This document shows positions 23,135 to 36,191 of a stretch of DNA of 64,000 nucleotides, piece by piece. Position numbers and translations under genes: made by a program. Source of the stretch: Manihot esculenta (taxonomy: Eukaryota; Streptophyta; Magnoliopsida; Malpighiales; Euphorbiaceae); NCBI RefSeq assembly GCF_001659605.2, contig NC_035170.2:21901190-21965189 (forward strand). The letters run 5' to 3'. How positions within the stretch are numbered: position 1 is the stretch's first letter; each line of letters starts with the position of its first letter. The notes beneath the pieces were generated by a model. That model worked only from the letters and a program-made list of their open reading frames with translations. It had not been told where the DNA came from and did no database searches.

Positions 23135-26100
23135 TTAAAAGAGATGAGGGTACTGCTGGAGCATAGACTCCCGTGTCTCCCAAGTGCATTCTTCCAAGTT
23201 GTGGTGGTTCCACAGGACTTTCACCATCGGGATTTCCTTGTTTCTTAACTTTCTGATCTGGGTGTCTATGATCCGCACTGGCTGTTCAACATAGGTGAGA
23301 TCCTCTTGGACCTCCACATCAGGCTCATTAAGAACCTTGCTCAGATCTGACACAAACTTCCTCAACATTGAAACATGGAAAACCGGATGGATTCTTTCCA
23401 TTGAAGCAGGTAAATCCAGCTTGTACGACACATTCCCAATCTTTTGCAAGATTTCGAAGGGTCCGATGTATCGTGGGGCTAGTTTACCTTTCTTCCCAAA
23501 GCGAACCACTCCTTTCATTGGAGACACCTTGAGCAATACCAGATCCCCCTCCTGAAACTCTAACTGTCTTCTGCGGACGTCTGCATAGCTCTTCTGTCTG
23601 CTTACAGCAGTCTTGATTCTTTCTCTGATTATGGGTACCACCCTGCTGGTAATCTCTACTAACTCAGGCCCTGCCAAGGCCTTTTCTCCAACTTCCTCCC
23701 AGCAAACAGGTGATCTGCACTTCCTTCCATACAAAGCTTCATATGGAGCCATCCCGATGCTAGCATGATGGCTGTTGTTGTAGGCAAACTCCACCAAAGG
23801 TAGATGTTGCCTCCAAGAACCGCCAAAGTCTAGCACACACATTCTGAGCATATCCTCGATAGTCTGGATGGTCCTTTCTGACTGTCCATCGGTCTGGGGG
23901 TGGAAGGCAGTACTGAAATCCAACCTAGTACCCATGGCATTCTGCAGACTCCGCCAAAACCTGGAGGTGAACTGGGGCCCTCTATCAGACACTATCGAAA
24001 CAGGAACCCCATGCAGTCTAACAATCTCATCCACATACACCTGCGCCAACTTGTCCACAGAGTAGCCACTCCTGACAGGAATGAAGTGAGCAGATTTGGT
24101 GAGTCTGTCCACAATCACCCATATGGAGTCCACTCTGTTGGACGCCGCCGGTAACCCCACTACGAAGTCCATAGCTATATTTTCCCATTTCCATTCTGGG
24201 ATAGGTAGCGGGTTAAGCATTCCAGCCGGCTTCTGATGTTCCAGCTTCACCCTCTGACATACTTCGCAGGCTGACACAAACTGTGCCACTTCTTTCTTCA
24301 TCGCTGGCCACCAATAAACTTTTTTCAAATCTTGATACATCTTGGTGGCTCCGGGGTGAATGCTGTATCTTGCATTATGAGCCTCTCTCATAATGTCTCC
24401 TTTTAGCCCAATGTCATCTGGTACACATAGTCTGCTCCCATAGCGGAGGATCCCCTTACTGTCGAATCTGTACTCGCTATCATTGCCTGACTGAACAGTC
24501 CTGGCAACCTTCACTAACTTCGGGTCCTCATGTTGTTTCTGAGCCACCTGCTCCAGAAACACAGGTGTCACTTTCATCTGAGCCACCAAGGCACCTGTAC
24601 CAGACAACTCCAACTGTAGACCTTCCTCAATAAGCTTGTAGAACTCCTTCACCACTGGTCTCCTCTCTGCCGTGATGTGGGATAGACTACCTAGTGACTT
24701 CCGGCATAGGGCGTCTGCCACGACATTCGCCTTACCCGGATGATACTGAATCTTGCAATCATAGTCACTTAGCAGTTCTACCCATCTCCTCTGTCTCAAA
24801 TTCAAATCCCTCTGACTCAAGATGTACTGCAGGCTCTTATGATCTGTGAAGATCTCACATTTTACCCCATAGAGGTAGTGCCTCCACATCTTGAGTGCAA
24901 AGATTACTGCTGCCATCTCCAGGTCGTGTGTGGGGTAATTCAACTCATGCTTCTTCAGCTGCCTAGAAGCATAAGCGATCACCCTCTCGTTGTGCATCAG
25001 TACACAACCCAATCCCACACGGGACGCATCACAAAAGACTGTAAAGTCCTCATCACTGGATGGCAGAGCTAAAACTGGTGCTGAAGTCAACCTCTTCTTA
25101 AGCTCTTCAAAACTCTCTTCGCACTGGTCGGTCCACAGAAATTTCTGATTCTTCCTGGTTAATCTGGTCAGAGGAGCTGCTATCTTTGAGAAGTCCTGAA
25201 CGAACCTCCTGTAGTAACCTGCCAAACCCAAGAAACTCCTGATCTCCGTCACTGAAGTGGGTCTAGGCCAGTTAGCCACAGTTTCTGTCTTCTTGGGATC
25301 TACCTCAATACCATTCTCTGACACTACATGCCCCAAGAACGAAATGCTCCTCAGCCAGAACTCACATTTAGAGAACTTGGCATACAAGCCATGTTCCCTC
25401 AAAGTCTGCAAGACCAACCGCAGATGATGGGCATGCTCCTCTGCATTCCTGGAATACACTAAGATATCATCTATGAAGACAATAACAAAGTGATCCAGGT
25501 ACTGGCTAAACACTCTGTTCATGAGATCCATGAATGCTGCAGGGGCGTTAGTTAACCCGAACGGCATCACAAGGAACTCAAAATGCCCATATCTGGTCCT
25601 GAAAGCCGTCTTTGGCACATCCTCATCCCTTATCCTTAGCTGATGGTACCCCGATCTTAGATCTATTTTGGAGAAACAACCCGCTCCGGCTAGCTGGTCG
25701 AATAGATCATCGATCCTAGGCAATGGGTACCTATTCTTGGTAGTGACTTTTTTCAACTGCCTGTAGTCGATACAAAGTCTAAGGGATCCATCCTTCTTCC
25801 TCACAAACAAGACCAGAGCACCCCAAGGTGAGGTACTCTGTCGGATGAAACCCTTTTCTACCAGCTCTTGCAATTGCTCTTTCAACTCCTTTAACTCGGC
25901 TGGAGCCATCCTGTAGGGAGGGATAGAGATCGGTCTAGTTCCAGGCACCAACTCTATCTCGAACTCTATCTCCCTAGCAGGTGGTAAACCTGGAAGCTCA
26001 TCCGGAAAAACATCCTGAAACTCTCTGACAACTGGCACCGAGGCCGGCTCCCTGACCTGACTGTCTAGCTCTCTCACATGAGCTAAGTACCCCTGACATC

Positions 26101-26269
26101 CCTTCCTAAGCAACCTACGAGCCTGAAGAGCTGATATCAGACCTCTAGGTGTGCCCCTCCTGTCCACATCTGAAACATGCATTAGTCCCAGCTCGACACA
26201 CTCCCCTGTGCGGTCTTCCACATCTCTGGCATTCTGTACCATCTGAGCCTGAGCTCGAGCCACCGCCAA
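23135..26269 (-). CDS. pol: Gypsy C Pol lacking protease (RT, RNase H, integrase, chromodomain)
   Basis: Frame open over 1044 codons. The first 36 or so codons are the zinc-knuckle region read out of frame; the genuine Pol sequence starts at [13 protein letters not shown] (near 26160). Reverse transcriptase has the FIDDILVYS box (near 25480). RNase H follows, then integrase with IAMDF, VSDRG and QSERT catalytic positions all present, then the chromodomain tail to QQYPHLF. No DPGAS protease motif remains, because the deletion joins the Gag zinc knuckle to the region after the protease. The open frame overlaps gag by 125 nt in the +1 frame relative to it. Whether any Pol is made from this arrangement is unknown. 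Confidence 0.9.
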   Translation of the reverse strand: MAVARAQAQMVQNARDVEDRTGECVELGLMHVSDVDRRGTPRGLISALQARRLLRKGCQGYLAHVRELDSQVREPASVPVVREFQDVFPDELPGLPPAREIEFEIELVPGTRPISIPPYRMAPAELKELKEQLQELVEKGFIRQSTSPWGALVLFVRKKDGSLRLCIDYRQLKKVTTKNRYPLPRIDDLFDQLAGAGCFSKIDLRSGYHQLRIRDEDVPKTAFRTRYGHFEFLVMPFGLTNAPAAFMDLMNRVFSQYLDHFVIVFIDDILVYSRNAEEHAHHLRLVLQTLREHGLYAKFSKCEFWLRSISFLGHVVSENGIEVDPKKTETVANWPRPTSVTEIRSFLGLAGYYRRFVQDFSKIAAPLTRLTRKNQKFLWTDQCEESFEELKKRLTSAPVLALPSSDEDFTVFCDASRVGLGCVLMHNERVIAYASRQLKKHELNYPTHDLEMAAVIFALKMWRHYLYGVKCEIFTDHKSLQYILSQRDLNLRQRRWVELLSDYDCKIQYHPGKANVVADALCRKSLGSLSHITAERRPVVKEFYKLIEEGLQLELSGTGALVAQMKVTPVFLEQVAQKQHEDPKLVKVARTVQSGNDSEYRFDSKGILRYGSRLCVPDDIGLKGDIMREAHNARYSIHPGATKMYQDLKKVYWWPAMKKEVAQFVSACEVCQRVKLEHQKPAGMLNPLPIPEWKWENIAMDFVVGLPAASNRVDSIWVIVDRLTKSAHFIPVRSGYSVDKLAQVYVDEIVRLHGVPVSIVSDRGPQFTSRFWRSLQNAMGTRLDFSTAFHPQTDGQSERTIQTIEDMLRMCVLDFGGSWRQHLPLVEFAYNNSHHASIGMAPYEALYGRKCRSPVCWEEVGEKALAGPELVEITSRVVPIIRERIKTAVSRQKSYADVRRRQLEFQEGDLVLLKVSPMKGVVRFGKKGKLAPRYIGPFEILQKIGNVSYKLDLPASMERIHPVFHVSMLRKFVSDLSKVLNEPDVEVQEDLTYVEQPVRIIDTQIRKLRNKEIPMVKVLWNHHNLEECTWETRESMLQQYPHLF

Positions 26270-27518
26270 ATCCCAGACCGGATTTCAACTTGTTCCAAAA
26301 CTTATTCTTCTTCGGCTTCCTGGTGGTGTTATCCCACCCCTTCTTACCTGAGCTCTGAGAAGAGAAACCTGGTCCTCCTCTGCCTGGGGTCTTAACCCCT
26401 GAAGACTGGGTCACTGACTGCTTCACTGACCCCTCAACTATAGCACTTGCCTCCATTCTTCGAGCCATATCCACCACAGTGTGGAAACTTTCTCTCTCAG
26501 CTGACTGAACCAACGAGGAGTACCTGGAATGCAGCTTCATAACATATTTCTTGGCTTTCTTCGTATCTGAATCTAGAGCTTGCCCTGAAAAAGGCAATAG
26601 CTCTAAGAATTTATCTGTGAACTCCTCTACACCCATGTGCTCTGACTGCCTCAGTTGTTCAAACTCAATCATCTTCAGTTCTCTAGAACTGTCTGGAAAA
26701 GCCCATCCAGCGAACTCATTCGCAAATTCTTCCCATGTCATACCGTCTAGTCTCGGGTCCACATAACACTTGAACCATTCCCGTGCCTTCTTGCACTTTA
26801 AAGTGAACCCTGCCATCTGAATGGCCCTACTGTCACTTGCCCCTAGCTCATCAGTTATTGTCTTCACCACTCTCAGATACTCAAAGGGGTCATCCCCTGA
26901 CTTGTATTTGGGAGCATCTAGCTTGAGGTAATCTGTCATCTTTACCTTGCTCCCATCGACTGAGCTAGGTCTAGGAGGTTGAGTAACTGGGGCTGCTGGT
27001 TCTGTAGGTGGTGGAGGTGGAGGTGCAGCATTCCCCGAGGTGGGGTTTGCCGGGTTTGGATAGAAGGGTGAGGGTGGATAAGCTGGGTATTGTGTATAGG
27101 GTGGATAGAAAGGTGGATAGGGCATGTAGGTAGGGTAGGGGTTAAAGCTGGAGTAATCCGATGTGCCTCCCATCGGATACCCTGAACCCTGTGGGAAGGG
27201 TGGATAATGGGGTGGAAAACCATACCCCGAGGCCTGGACGCCTCCCTGAGACTCCCCTGTCCCTTCTTCCTGCATGCTCACATCCAGGTTCCCATCCCTC
27301 CTCTGATCCTCTTCCATAACCTCCCTCACATCTGAAGAACTTCCACCTCTATCTGTCCCCCTTCTGCTAGCATCAAAAGACCTTCTAGGGTCCCTTGACA
27401 CTCTTTCTCTGTTGGCTCTACAAGACATTGCCCTAGGCAATGTGGGAGGACGGGCGCTCGTGCCCTCATCCTCAGGTGGCACTCCAGTCCATCGCGCAGA
27501 TCGACGAGTTCCTCTCAT
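26145..27518 (-). CDS. gag: Gypsy C Gag, truncated in the zinc knuckle
   Basis: Starts at the conserved MRGTRRSAR (27518), eight bases after a TTTTTCAG acceptor-like site; the frame is open further to 27551. The Pro/Tyr-rich N terminus, the Gag domain ([22 protein letters not shown]) and the first Cys cluster [12 protein letters not shown] are intact. The main knuckle stops at [10 protein letters not shown] followed by TAG, so the last Cys of CX2CX4HX4C is lost to the 596-bp deletion. RNA binding may be impaired. Confidence 0.9.
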   Translation of the reverse strand: MRGTRRSARWTGVPPEDEGTSARPPTLPRAMSCRANRERVSRDPRRSFDASRRGTDRGGSSSDVREVMEEDQRRDGNLDVSMQEEGTGESQGGVQASGYGFPPHYPPFPQGSGYPMGGTSDYSSFNPYPTYMPYPPFYPPYTQYPAYPPSPFYPNPANPTSGNAAPPPPPPTEPAAPVTQPPRPSSVDGSKVKMTDYLKLDAPKYKSGDDPFEYLRVVKTITDELGASDSRAIQMAGFTLKCKKAREWFKCYVDPRLDGMTWEEFANEFAGWAFPDSSRELKMIEFEQLRQSEHMGVEEFTDKFLELLPFSGQALDSDTKKAKKYVMKLHSRYSSLVQSAERESFHTVVDMARRMEASAIVEGSVKQSVTQSSGVKTPGRGGPGFSSQSSGKKGWDNTTRKPKKNKFWNKLKSGLGFGGGSSSGSDGTECQRCGRPHRGVCRAGTNACFRCGQEGHT

Positions 27519-27774
27519 CCTATTCTCTGAAAAACAGCTCATAACAAGCAAACATTAGCATCATATGGTTCATGTGGGCACACATGAACCCTCATCGCAT
27601 ACATCACATAGCATAGCATATCATTAATGCACATGCATAAAGTCATGGCATTTCACATCATCATGCAAGACAGGACTCAACATCCTATCCTAGTGGACAT
27701 GACCTTCCTATTGTGCTTGACCTTCTAGAACATCTATGAGCCCGACACTCTAGGTCCGACCATATGAACCTAGG

Positions 27775-27786
27775 GCTCTGATACCA
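27775..27786 (-). other. Primer-binding site of Gypsy C
   Basis: Minus-strand TGGTATCAGAGC just inside the 5' LTR that ends at 27790. Confidence 0.9.
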
Positions 27787-27789
27787 TTC

Positions 27790-29975
27790 TGTAACGACCC
27801 AAAAATCGGACCGCTACCGGCGCTAGGATCCGGGTCGACTTAAGGCCGCCGGGACCCGTAGCAAGCCTGACATAAAACCTGTAAACCTGTATAATCCCAT
27901 ACATGATCAACAACATGCATAAAAATTTAAACTTTTCTTCATACATACTGTCATCAACTAACTCAACCTGTGCATACTCTGAACATATACATAACATAGT
28001 CCCTCTGTGGGATCTCATCAAGCCTTAAAGGCAAAACAACCTGTGTTGAGTTAGTTTACATAAACATCATAACATAAGATCATGTATGTACAAAAAGGGA
28101 TTAACAATATAATATGGTCAAGCACAACTCTATCCTCAATGACCTCATTACATAACATCCTGAATATTTTTACATTTCATCATAATACAATTGTCATGTC
28201 CACAAACTAACTATTACATACATATGACTTTTTCTTCTTGCCTTCTCTATCTATCCCGTACCTGCAAACCTGGGGGTTAAGGGAGAGGGGTGAGCTACAA
28301 AGCCCAGTGAGTAGAACTATAAAAAGAATATTTAAAACATGCTATCATGAAATGCGTCACTGCACAAATAAATCACACCACGGATGGACTGATTCAAAAA
28401 TCCCTCAACTCCATGCCCGGCCCTATTATGGGCACCACAGGACTTCGTACTCGGAGTTATTGCCCGGCCCTATTATGGGCACCACAGGACTTCGTATTGC
28501 CCGGCCCTATTGTGGGCACCACAGGACTTCGTATTTAGAAGGCTAATGAATCATCCTAATGTCCATCCACTATCATCTATCACAACAATACAATGCGGCA
28601 TAGTCGTGAATTCTAATGCAAACAACCTATAATATGATCATGATGCATGAAGCATGATAAAAGCATTTCATTTCTCAATTTAAAAGGTTAAGTTTAGTTC
28701 CACTCACCTCTGGCTGACTCTGACAAACTCTGTAGCAGCTGGCTCACTGCTGGGGTCCTTGGTTCCTCGGGTCCGAACCTACACAGGTGGACTCCAATGA
28801 GGGACCAAACATACATAAACATAACTCTAATATATTCCCCAAAAACCCCCTAAAACATCCTGAAAATATCTCATAGAGATATGCATGAAGTGGCTGAACA
28901 GGGCACTTTCGGCGGCACCTTCGGCGGCCGAAAGTCCTGGACAGAGACGAAACTCAGGTAGGTTCGGCAGCACCTTCGGCGGCCGAAAGTGCCAGACAGA
29001 GACGAAAGTCTCTTTTCGGGGGCAACTTCGGCAGCCGAAAGGCCTGCCTCCCCAGCCATGTTCGGTGGCCGAAAGTGCCTTCGGCTACCGAACCTGGTTT
29101 CTGCCAAAGGGTAGAAACTTGGCTCCTTTGTGTATTTTCGCCTCCAAACTCACCAATCATGCATATATCTCAACCAAAACAAGCATACAAGTTCCTAGGG
29201 GCCTCAAAACAACAAATACCCCAACTACAACACTTCAAACATACTCAAACATGCCACATTGCTCAAAAATCACATAAAACCTAACATAGCTCAACTAACT
29301 TAAACATGCATTTCTACCCCATAAAACTTCTTAAAACTTCTTTAAAACATATAAGGAGCTTAAGATCGGCCCTTACCTCTTGAAGATCGAGAGGAAGACG
29401 ACCCAAACTTGGAGATCCACGAAAATGAGCTCCTGAGTTCCCAAAGCTCCAAAACTTGGTTTAAAAGCTCAAAACCTTCAATGCAAGCTTAAAACTCAAG
29501 AAAAATGATGGGGATTTGGAGGAAAAACACTAGATTTGGAAGAGGGAGGTCGGAAGCTAGCTGTGGCCGAAAATGGGAGAAAGCTCGCCCATTTCGGCTA
29601 AGTGCCCCTTTTATAGGTGGCTGGCCAGGCCACGTTCGGGGGCCGAATGTGCCTCCGCATCCATGCAATGTTCGGCGGCCGAACTTGACTTTCGGCGGCC
29701 GAACCTGGACTGCCCTCACTCATGCTTTCGGGGGCCTAACGTGCCTCCAAAACGCATGCACGTTCGGCGGCCGAACTTGACTTTCGGCGGCCGAACCTGG
29801 GTTTTCCTCCAATGCTATTTTCATGCAAAAACTCATTTAGTTTCATACTTTAAAACCATTAAAAACATGAAAACATTTTATGAAAGCATGGTTCTACCCC
29901 TTCTAGAGGTCTCCGACATCCGAGATTCCACCGGATGGTAGGAATTCTGATACCGAAGTCTAGTCGGGTATTACA
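27790..29975 (-). repeat. 5' LTR of Gypsy C (2186 bp)
   Basis: Donor-like GTAAGG at 29376 and acceptor-like TTTGCAG ending at 28262 (both minus). TATA box in CCTATAAAAGGGG near 29605-29614. Minisatellite of three units at 28415-28534. An extra near-palindrome block around 28930-28985 is absent from the 3' LTR. Confidence 0.92.
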
Positions 29976-29980
29976 GGCTC

Positions 29981-32900
29981 GAGCTCAGGTGCAGATAATG
30001 CAGTATGTAGGAAGTGTGGGAAGCCACACAAGGGTGTATGTCTGGTTGGGACAACAGCCTGCTTCAGATGTGGGCAGGAGGAACACATGGCACGGGAGTG
30101 TCCTAGAGCAGCTTTTGTGGCACAGTCTCAGCAGACAGCCTCTGGTAGTGTGGCTCAACCAGTAGCTCCAGCCGCGACTCAGGCTAGTGGCAGAGACCGA
30201 GGGAGAGGGGCAGCCTCTTCTTCAGCAGGTTTCCAGGGTAAAGGTCTATCAGCTCCAGCACGGATCTTCACCATGACTCAGCAGGAGGCAAATGCATCAA
30301 ACACAGTGGTTTCAGGTAATCTCATCATTGGTTGTTCTGATGTTTATGCCTTAATGGACCCTGGTGCATCGCATTCTTTCATTGCTCTGAGAGCCGTCGA
30401 GAGGTTGGGGTTGATGGTCTCTGGGTTAGAGTGTCCCCTATGGGTCAGTGGACCCAAGTGTGACCCGTCAGTGGCAGAGTCAGTCTGCCAGTGTAGTCCA
30501 GTTTTTTTTGAGGGAAGGTGCCTTTCTGCCGACCTTGTGGTTCTAGATTTGACAGATTTTGACGTCATTCTAGGGATGGATTGGCTATCTACCCATGGTG
30601 CTACCTTGGATTGCAGAGACAAGGTAGTCAGGTTCAAATGTCAGGATGGGTCAGAGGTTGTCTTCAGAGGAGACAGGAGGGGTACACCTAGAGGCTTGAT
30701 ATCAGCCCTATAGACTCGTAGGCTGCTCAGGAGGGGTTGTCAGGGTTTTCTAGCTCATGTGAGAGAGCTGGATAGTCATGTCAGAGAGCCCGCCTCAGTG
30801 CCCGTGGTCAGTGAGTTTATAGATGTGTTCCCAGACGAGCTGCCAGGTTTACCACCCGCTAGGGAGATAGAGTTCAAAATTGAGTTGATGCCTGGAACCA
30901 GACCGATCTCTATCCCTCCCTACAGGATGGCACCAGCTGAATTGAAAGAGCTTAAGGAGCAATTGCAAGAGTTGGTAGATAAGGGCTTCATCCGACCGAG
31001 TACCTCACCTTGGGGTGCTCCAGTGCTGTTTGTGAAAAAGAAAGATGGATCCCTTAGACTTTGTATTGACTACAGGCAGTTGAACAAGGTCACTACCAAG
31101 AATAAGTACCCTTTGCTAAGGATCGACGATCTATTCGACCAGCTAGTAGGAGCAGGTTGTTTCTCCAAAATAGATCTGAGATCTAGGTACCATTAGCTGA
31201 GGATAAGAGAAGAGGATGTGCTGAAGACAGCATTCAGGACCAGATATGGGTACTATGAGTTCCTTGTAATGCCGTTCGGGTTGACCAATGCCCCTGCAGC
31301 ATTCATGGATCTCATGAACAGAGTTTTCAGTCAATACCTGGATCACTTCGTTATTATCTTCATACATGATATCTTAGTGTATTCCAGGAATGCAGAGGAG
31401 CATGCCCATCATCTGAGGTTGGTTTTGCAGACCTTGAGGGAACATGGCTTGTATGCCAAGTTCTCCAAGTGTGAGTTCTGGTTGAGGAGCATCTCATTCT
31501 TGGGGCATGTTGTGTCAGAAAATGGAATTGAAGTGGACCCCAAGAAGGTGGAAGCCGTAGCTAACTGGCCTAGACCCACTACGGTAACAGAGATCAAGAG
31601 CTTCTTGGGTTTAGCAGGTTACTACAGGAGGTTCGTTCAGGACTTCTCTAAGATTGTAGCTCCCATGACCAGATTGACTACGAAGAACCAGAGGTTTGTA
31701 TGGACCGACCAGTGTGAGGAGAGCTTTGAGGAGCTCAAGAAGAGGTTAACTTCAGCACCAGTGTTAGCTCTGCCAACTAGTAATGAAGACTTCACGATTT
31801 TCTGTGATGCGTCCCGTGTGGGACTGGGTTGTGTGCTGATGCAGAATGAAATGGTGATTGCTTATGCTTCTAGGCAGCTGAAGAAGCACGAGTTGAATTA
31901 CCCTACACATGACCTAGAGATGGCAGCGGTAATCTTTGCACTCAAGATGTGGAGGCATTACCTTTATGGGGTAAAATGTGAGATCTTCACAGATCATAAA
32001 AGCCTGCAGTACATCCTGAGTCAGAAAGAGCTGAATTTGAGGCAGAGAAGATGGGTAGAACTGCTCAATGACTATGATTGCAAGATTCAGTACCATCCGG
32101 GTAAGGGGAATGTTGTGGCAGACGCCTTAAGCCGGAAATCACTTGGCAGTTTATCCCGTATTTCAGCAGAGAGGAGGCCAGTAGTGAGGGAGTTCTTCGA
32201 GCTCATCGATGAAGGTTTGCAGTTGGAGTTGTCTGGTACAGGTGCTTTGATAGCCCAGATGAGAGTGGCACCCGTGTTTCTGGAGCAGGTGGCTCAGAAA
32301 CAGCATGAGGACCCAGAGTTAGTGAAGATTGCCAGGACTGTTCAGTCAGGCAAGAATGAAGAGTTCAGGTTTGACAGCAAGGGAATCCTCCGCTATGGGA
32401 ATAGATTGTGTGTACCAGATGACGTGGGTTTAAAGGGAGACATTATGAGGGAAGCTCATAATGCCAGATACAGTGTTCACCCGGGAGCCACCAAAATGTA
32501 TCAAGATCTGAAGAGAGTGTATTGGTGGCCAGCTATGAAAAGAGAAGTGGCACAGTTTGTGTCAGCCTGCGAAATATGTCAGAGAGTTAAGCTGGAACAT
32601 CAGAAGCCGGCTGGAATGCTTAACCCACTACCTATTCCAGAGTGGAAATGGGAGAATATAGCTATGAACTTCGTGGTGGGGTTACCGGCATCGTCCAACA
32701 AATTAGACTCCATATGGGTGATTGTGGACAGACTGACCAAATCTGCTCACTTCATCCCTGTCAGGAGTGGCTATTTTGTGGACAAGTTGGCGCAGGTGTA
32801 TGTTGATGAGGTTGTCAGGTTGCATGGGGTTCCTGTTTCAATAGTGTCTGATAGAGGGCCCCAGTTCACCTTCAGGTTTTGGCGGAGTCTGCAAAACGCT

Positions 32901-33701
32901 ATGGGTACCAGGTTGGATTTTAGCACTGCTTTCCATTCACAAATGGACGGACAGTCAGAGAGGACCATCCAGACAATAGAGGATATGCTCAGAATGTGTG
33001 TGCTGAATTTTGGCGGTTCTTGGAGGCAGCATCTACCCTTGGTAGAGTTTGCCTACAATAACAGCCATCATACTAGCATAGGGATGGCTCCATATGAAGC
33101 TTTGTATGGAAGGAAGTGCAGGTCACCTGTTTGCTGGGAAGAAGTTGGGGAAAAGGCCTTGGCAGGGCCTGAGTTAGTAGAAATCACCAGCAGAGTGGTG
33201 CCCATAATCAGAGAAAGGATCAAGACTGCTGCGAGCAGACAGAAGAGTTATGCAGACATCCACAGAAGGCAGGTAGATTTTCAGAAGGGGGATTTGGTAT
33301 TGCTCAAAGTGTCTCCAATGAAAGGGGTGATTCGGTTCGGGAAGAAAGGTGAGCTAGCTCCACGGTACATCGGACCCTTTGAGATCTTGCAGAAGATCGG
33401 GAATGTATCGTACAAGTTGGACTTACCTGCTTCTATGGAAAGAATCCATCCGATTTTCCATGTTTCTATGCTACGAAAGTTTGTGTCAGATCCGGGTAAG
33501 GTTCTTAGTGAGCCTGATGTGGAGGTCCAAGAGGATCTCACTTATGTTGAACAGCCAGTACGAATTCTTGACACCCAGATCAAAAAGTTGAGAAATAAGG
33601 AAATCCCGATGGTGAAAGTCCTTTGGAATCACCACAACATCGAAGAGTGTACCTGGGAGACACGGGAGTCCATACTCCAGCAATATCCTCATCTCTTCTA
33701 A
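29981..33701 (+). pseudogene. pol: Gypsy B gag end and pol, with two stops and lost catalytic residues
   Basis: Resumes the gag frame in phase after Gypsy C. Domains: Cys cluster CRKCGKPHKGVC, zinc knuckle CFRCGQEEHMAREC, protease [10 protein letters not shown] (near 30355), then TAG at 30711-30713, RT with a second TAG at 31194-31196, RNase H, integrase and chromodomain ending QQYPHLF at 33701. The RT box reads FIHDILVYS: the first catalytic Asp of the DD pair is His. The first integrase Asp is Asn (IAMNF instead of IAMDF near 32668). No frameshifts were seen. The element is thus dead at translation, reverse transcription and integration. Confidence 0.92.
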
Positions 33702-33798
33702 AATGAGTTTTATATGCTTTGTATGTATGTTTATGTTTTATGCTATGTTTTATGACTCGCTCTGTTTGTTTGGTGAACATTCGGGGATGAATGTTCTT

Positions 33799-33811
33799 AA
33801 GGGGGGAAGAA
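33799..33811 (+). other. Polypurine tract of Gypsy B
   Basis: AAGGGGGGAAGAA immediately before the 3' LTR start TGTAATACCC at 33812. Confidence 0.85.
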
Positions 33812-36191
33812 TGTAATACCCGGCTAAACTCCGGTATCAGAATCCCTACCGTCCGGTGGAATCTAGAATGTCGGAAACCTCTAGAAGGGTAAAAACCATG
33901 TTTTCATAAAATGTTTTAATGTATTTTATGGTTTTAAGCAAGAAAGGAAATGAGTTTTGTATGAAAATAGCCATGGAGGAAAACTCAGGTTCGGCCGTCG
34001 AAACTCAGGTTCGGCCGTCGAAACTCAAGTTCGGCTACCAAACATGCATGCGCTTCGGGAGTGCTTTAGGCCCCCGAAGGCATAAGTGAGGGAAGTCCAA
34101 GTTCGGCCGCCGAACCTTATGTTTGGCCGCCGAACATGGCATGCATGCGGAGGCACGTTAGGCCTCCGAAAGTGGCCTGGCCAGCCACCTATAAAGGGGT
34201 TCCCATGTCCGAACGTGTGAGCTTTTCTCCCCGTTTTCGGCCAAGGTGAGTTCTCCGCCGTCCCTCATCGATTTTGAGCTTCTTCCTTTGAATCTTCATG
34301 ATTTTCTTATGAGTTTTCACTTGGTTTGAAGATATTTGAGCAAAAGAGCAAGTTTTGAAGCTTGGAGACCAAAAAGTTTATTTCTCCCCATCTCCAAACT
34401 ACGATCGTCTTTCCTCTCGATCTTCAAGAGGTAAGCTTAGATCCAACCTTCCTTGTATGTTTTAAACAAGTTTTATGAAGATCTATGGGGTAGAAATGCA
34501 TGTTTAGGTTATTGTTGAGTTTATGGGTTTATGTTATGTTTATGAGCAATATGGGTTGTTTGATGTGTTTTGGTTGGGGTTTAAGTTAGTTTGAGATCCC
34601 TATGTGCTTGTTGGCTTGAGTTTGCATGTTGTAGACTAGGTAAATGCATGATGGAATGGTTTGGGAGGCATTTGTGCATGAAAGAGGCTGAGTTCTGCCC
34701 TTTGGAAGAACTCAGGTTCGGCAGCCGAAGGGACTTTCGGCCGCCGAACCTGCCTGTGGAGGCCAGCCTTTGGCTGCCAAACCCTGCCCTCGAAAGTGGA
34801 CTTTCGACTCTGGAAGGGACTTTCGGCCGCCGAAGGTGCCGCCGAACATGCATGAGTTTCGTCTCTGGAGGGAACCTTCGGCCGCCGAAGGTGCATGACT
34901 TTCGGCTCTGGAGGGCCTTTTGGCCGCCGAACCTGCCGCCGAAAGTGCCCTGTGCAGCCCTCCTTTGCATGTTTTCTATGATTGTTTTGAGGTGTTTTAG
35001 GGGGATTTTAGGGAGTATTTTAGAGTCATGTTCTTGTATGTTTGGTCCCTCATTTGAGTCCACCTGTGTAGGTTCGGACTCGAGGAACCGAGGACTCCAG
35101 CAGTGAGTCAGCTGCTCCAGTGTCTGGTCTAAGCTAACCAGAGGTGAGTGGAATAACTCTTTATGTTTTAAAGTAAATAATGAATATTTCAGCATGATTC
35201 ACGCATCATGGATACCATGTGATATGTTAGGGTGCTTGCATTAGTATTCACGAATATGTTGCATTGCATATTATGTTGTTGATGTGGATGAATGTTGAGT
35301 GATCCATTAGCCCTCATATGTTATGTCATGATATGATGATGATACGGTATGGAAGTCCAGGAAGACCCATTCTACGTCCCTGGCACTATGTAAGAGAAAG
35401 TCCAGGAAGACCCATTCTACGTCCCTGGCACTATGTAAGAGAAAGTCCAGGAAGGCCCATTCTACGTCCCTGGCATCTTGGAATGTTATGTTATGTTATG
35501 TAAGAGAAAGACCAGGACCCATTCTACGTTCTGGCACTAATGGAAATGTAGAGGGCTATTGGTGACAAATTCATGCTTGATGTGATTTGTTGTGATGTTA
35601 TGCATTTCATGAAAGCATGAACTTTTAATATAATGTTTTATTATTCTGCTCACTGGGCTTTTTAGCTCACCCCTCTCCCTTAATCCCCAGGTGTGCAGGT
35701 ACGGGATAGACCAGGAGGTCAGCTAGAGTAAAGTTATGGTCATGTAATAGCTAGTGGTGGACATGATAAATGTTGAAATGTAATGTTTAGTACAGTCATG
35801 TAATGAATAGTAATAATCAGTTATGTAATGTAATGATGTTATTGAGGATAGAATTGTGCTTGACCCTAGTATGTTGTTAATCCCTGTGAGAGCATGATTT
35901 TAATGATGCTTATGTAAACCAAACTTAATACATGTTATGTCACCCCATTGGAGCATTGATGAGGACTCCAAGAAGGGGTTAATGTTTATGATTATGTTTA
36001 TGAATAGTGCATGCACAGGTTGAGTTTGGTGATCAAATGAAAAGAAAAGTTCAAATTTTTTATGTATGTGTTGATCATGTATGAGATTAAACAGGTGTAC
36101 AGTTTGTATGTTAGGCTTGCTACGGGTCTCGGCGGCCTTATGCCAATCTGGATCCTAGCACCGGTAGCGGTCCAGATTCCGGGTCGTTACA
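33812..36191 (+). repeat. 3' LTR of Gypsy B (2380 bp)
   Basis: Starts TGTAATACCC and ends CGTTACA. It carries a short tandem duplication of a near-palindrome (about 33986-34020) that is absent from the 5' LTR, and a minisatellite at about 35353-35540. The retained CA end shows that the TA end of the 5' LTR is a later change. Confidence 0.92.

Larger units (their letters stand above)
20858..29975 (-). mobile_element. Ty3/Gypsy retrotransposon C (chromovirus), nested in gag of Gypsy B
   Basis: A 9118-bp element on the minus strand with perfect GGCTC duplications at 20853-20857 and 29976-29980. The 3' LTR is 20858-23025 and the 5' LTR 27790-29975. They show about 15 substitutions by eye plus indels in two repeat tracts, so this is the youngest layer of the nest. 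The PBS is at 27775-27786 (minus) and the PPT at 23026-23038. Gag and Pol frames are each open, but a 596-bp internal deletion relative to A removes the protease. Confidence 0.95.
16936..36191 (+). mobile_element. Ty3/Gypsy retrotransposon B (chromovirus), interrupted by Gypsy C
   Basis: LTRs at 16936-19312 and 33812-36191. The flanking 5-bp repeats are TCTGT (16931-16935) and TCCGT (36192-36196), one transition apart. The PBS is TGGTATCAGAGC at 19316-19327 and the PPT is 33799-33811. Its own length is about 10.1 kb once the nested element C (20858-29975) and the extra TSD are discounted. A sample alignment of the LTRs (17281-17640 against 34176-34535) shows ten substitutions (about 2.8%). 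It is therefore older than C and younger than or similar to host element D. Coding capacity is destroyed, as described under the two gag-pol parts. Confidence 0.93.
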
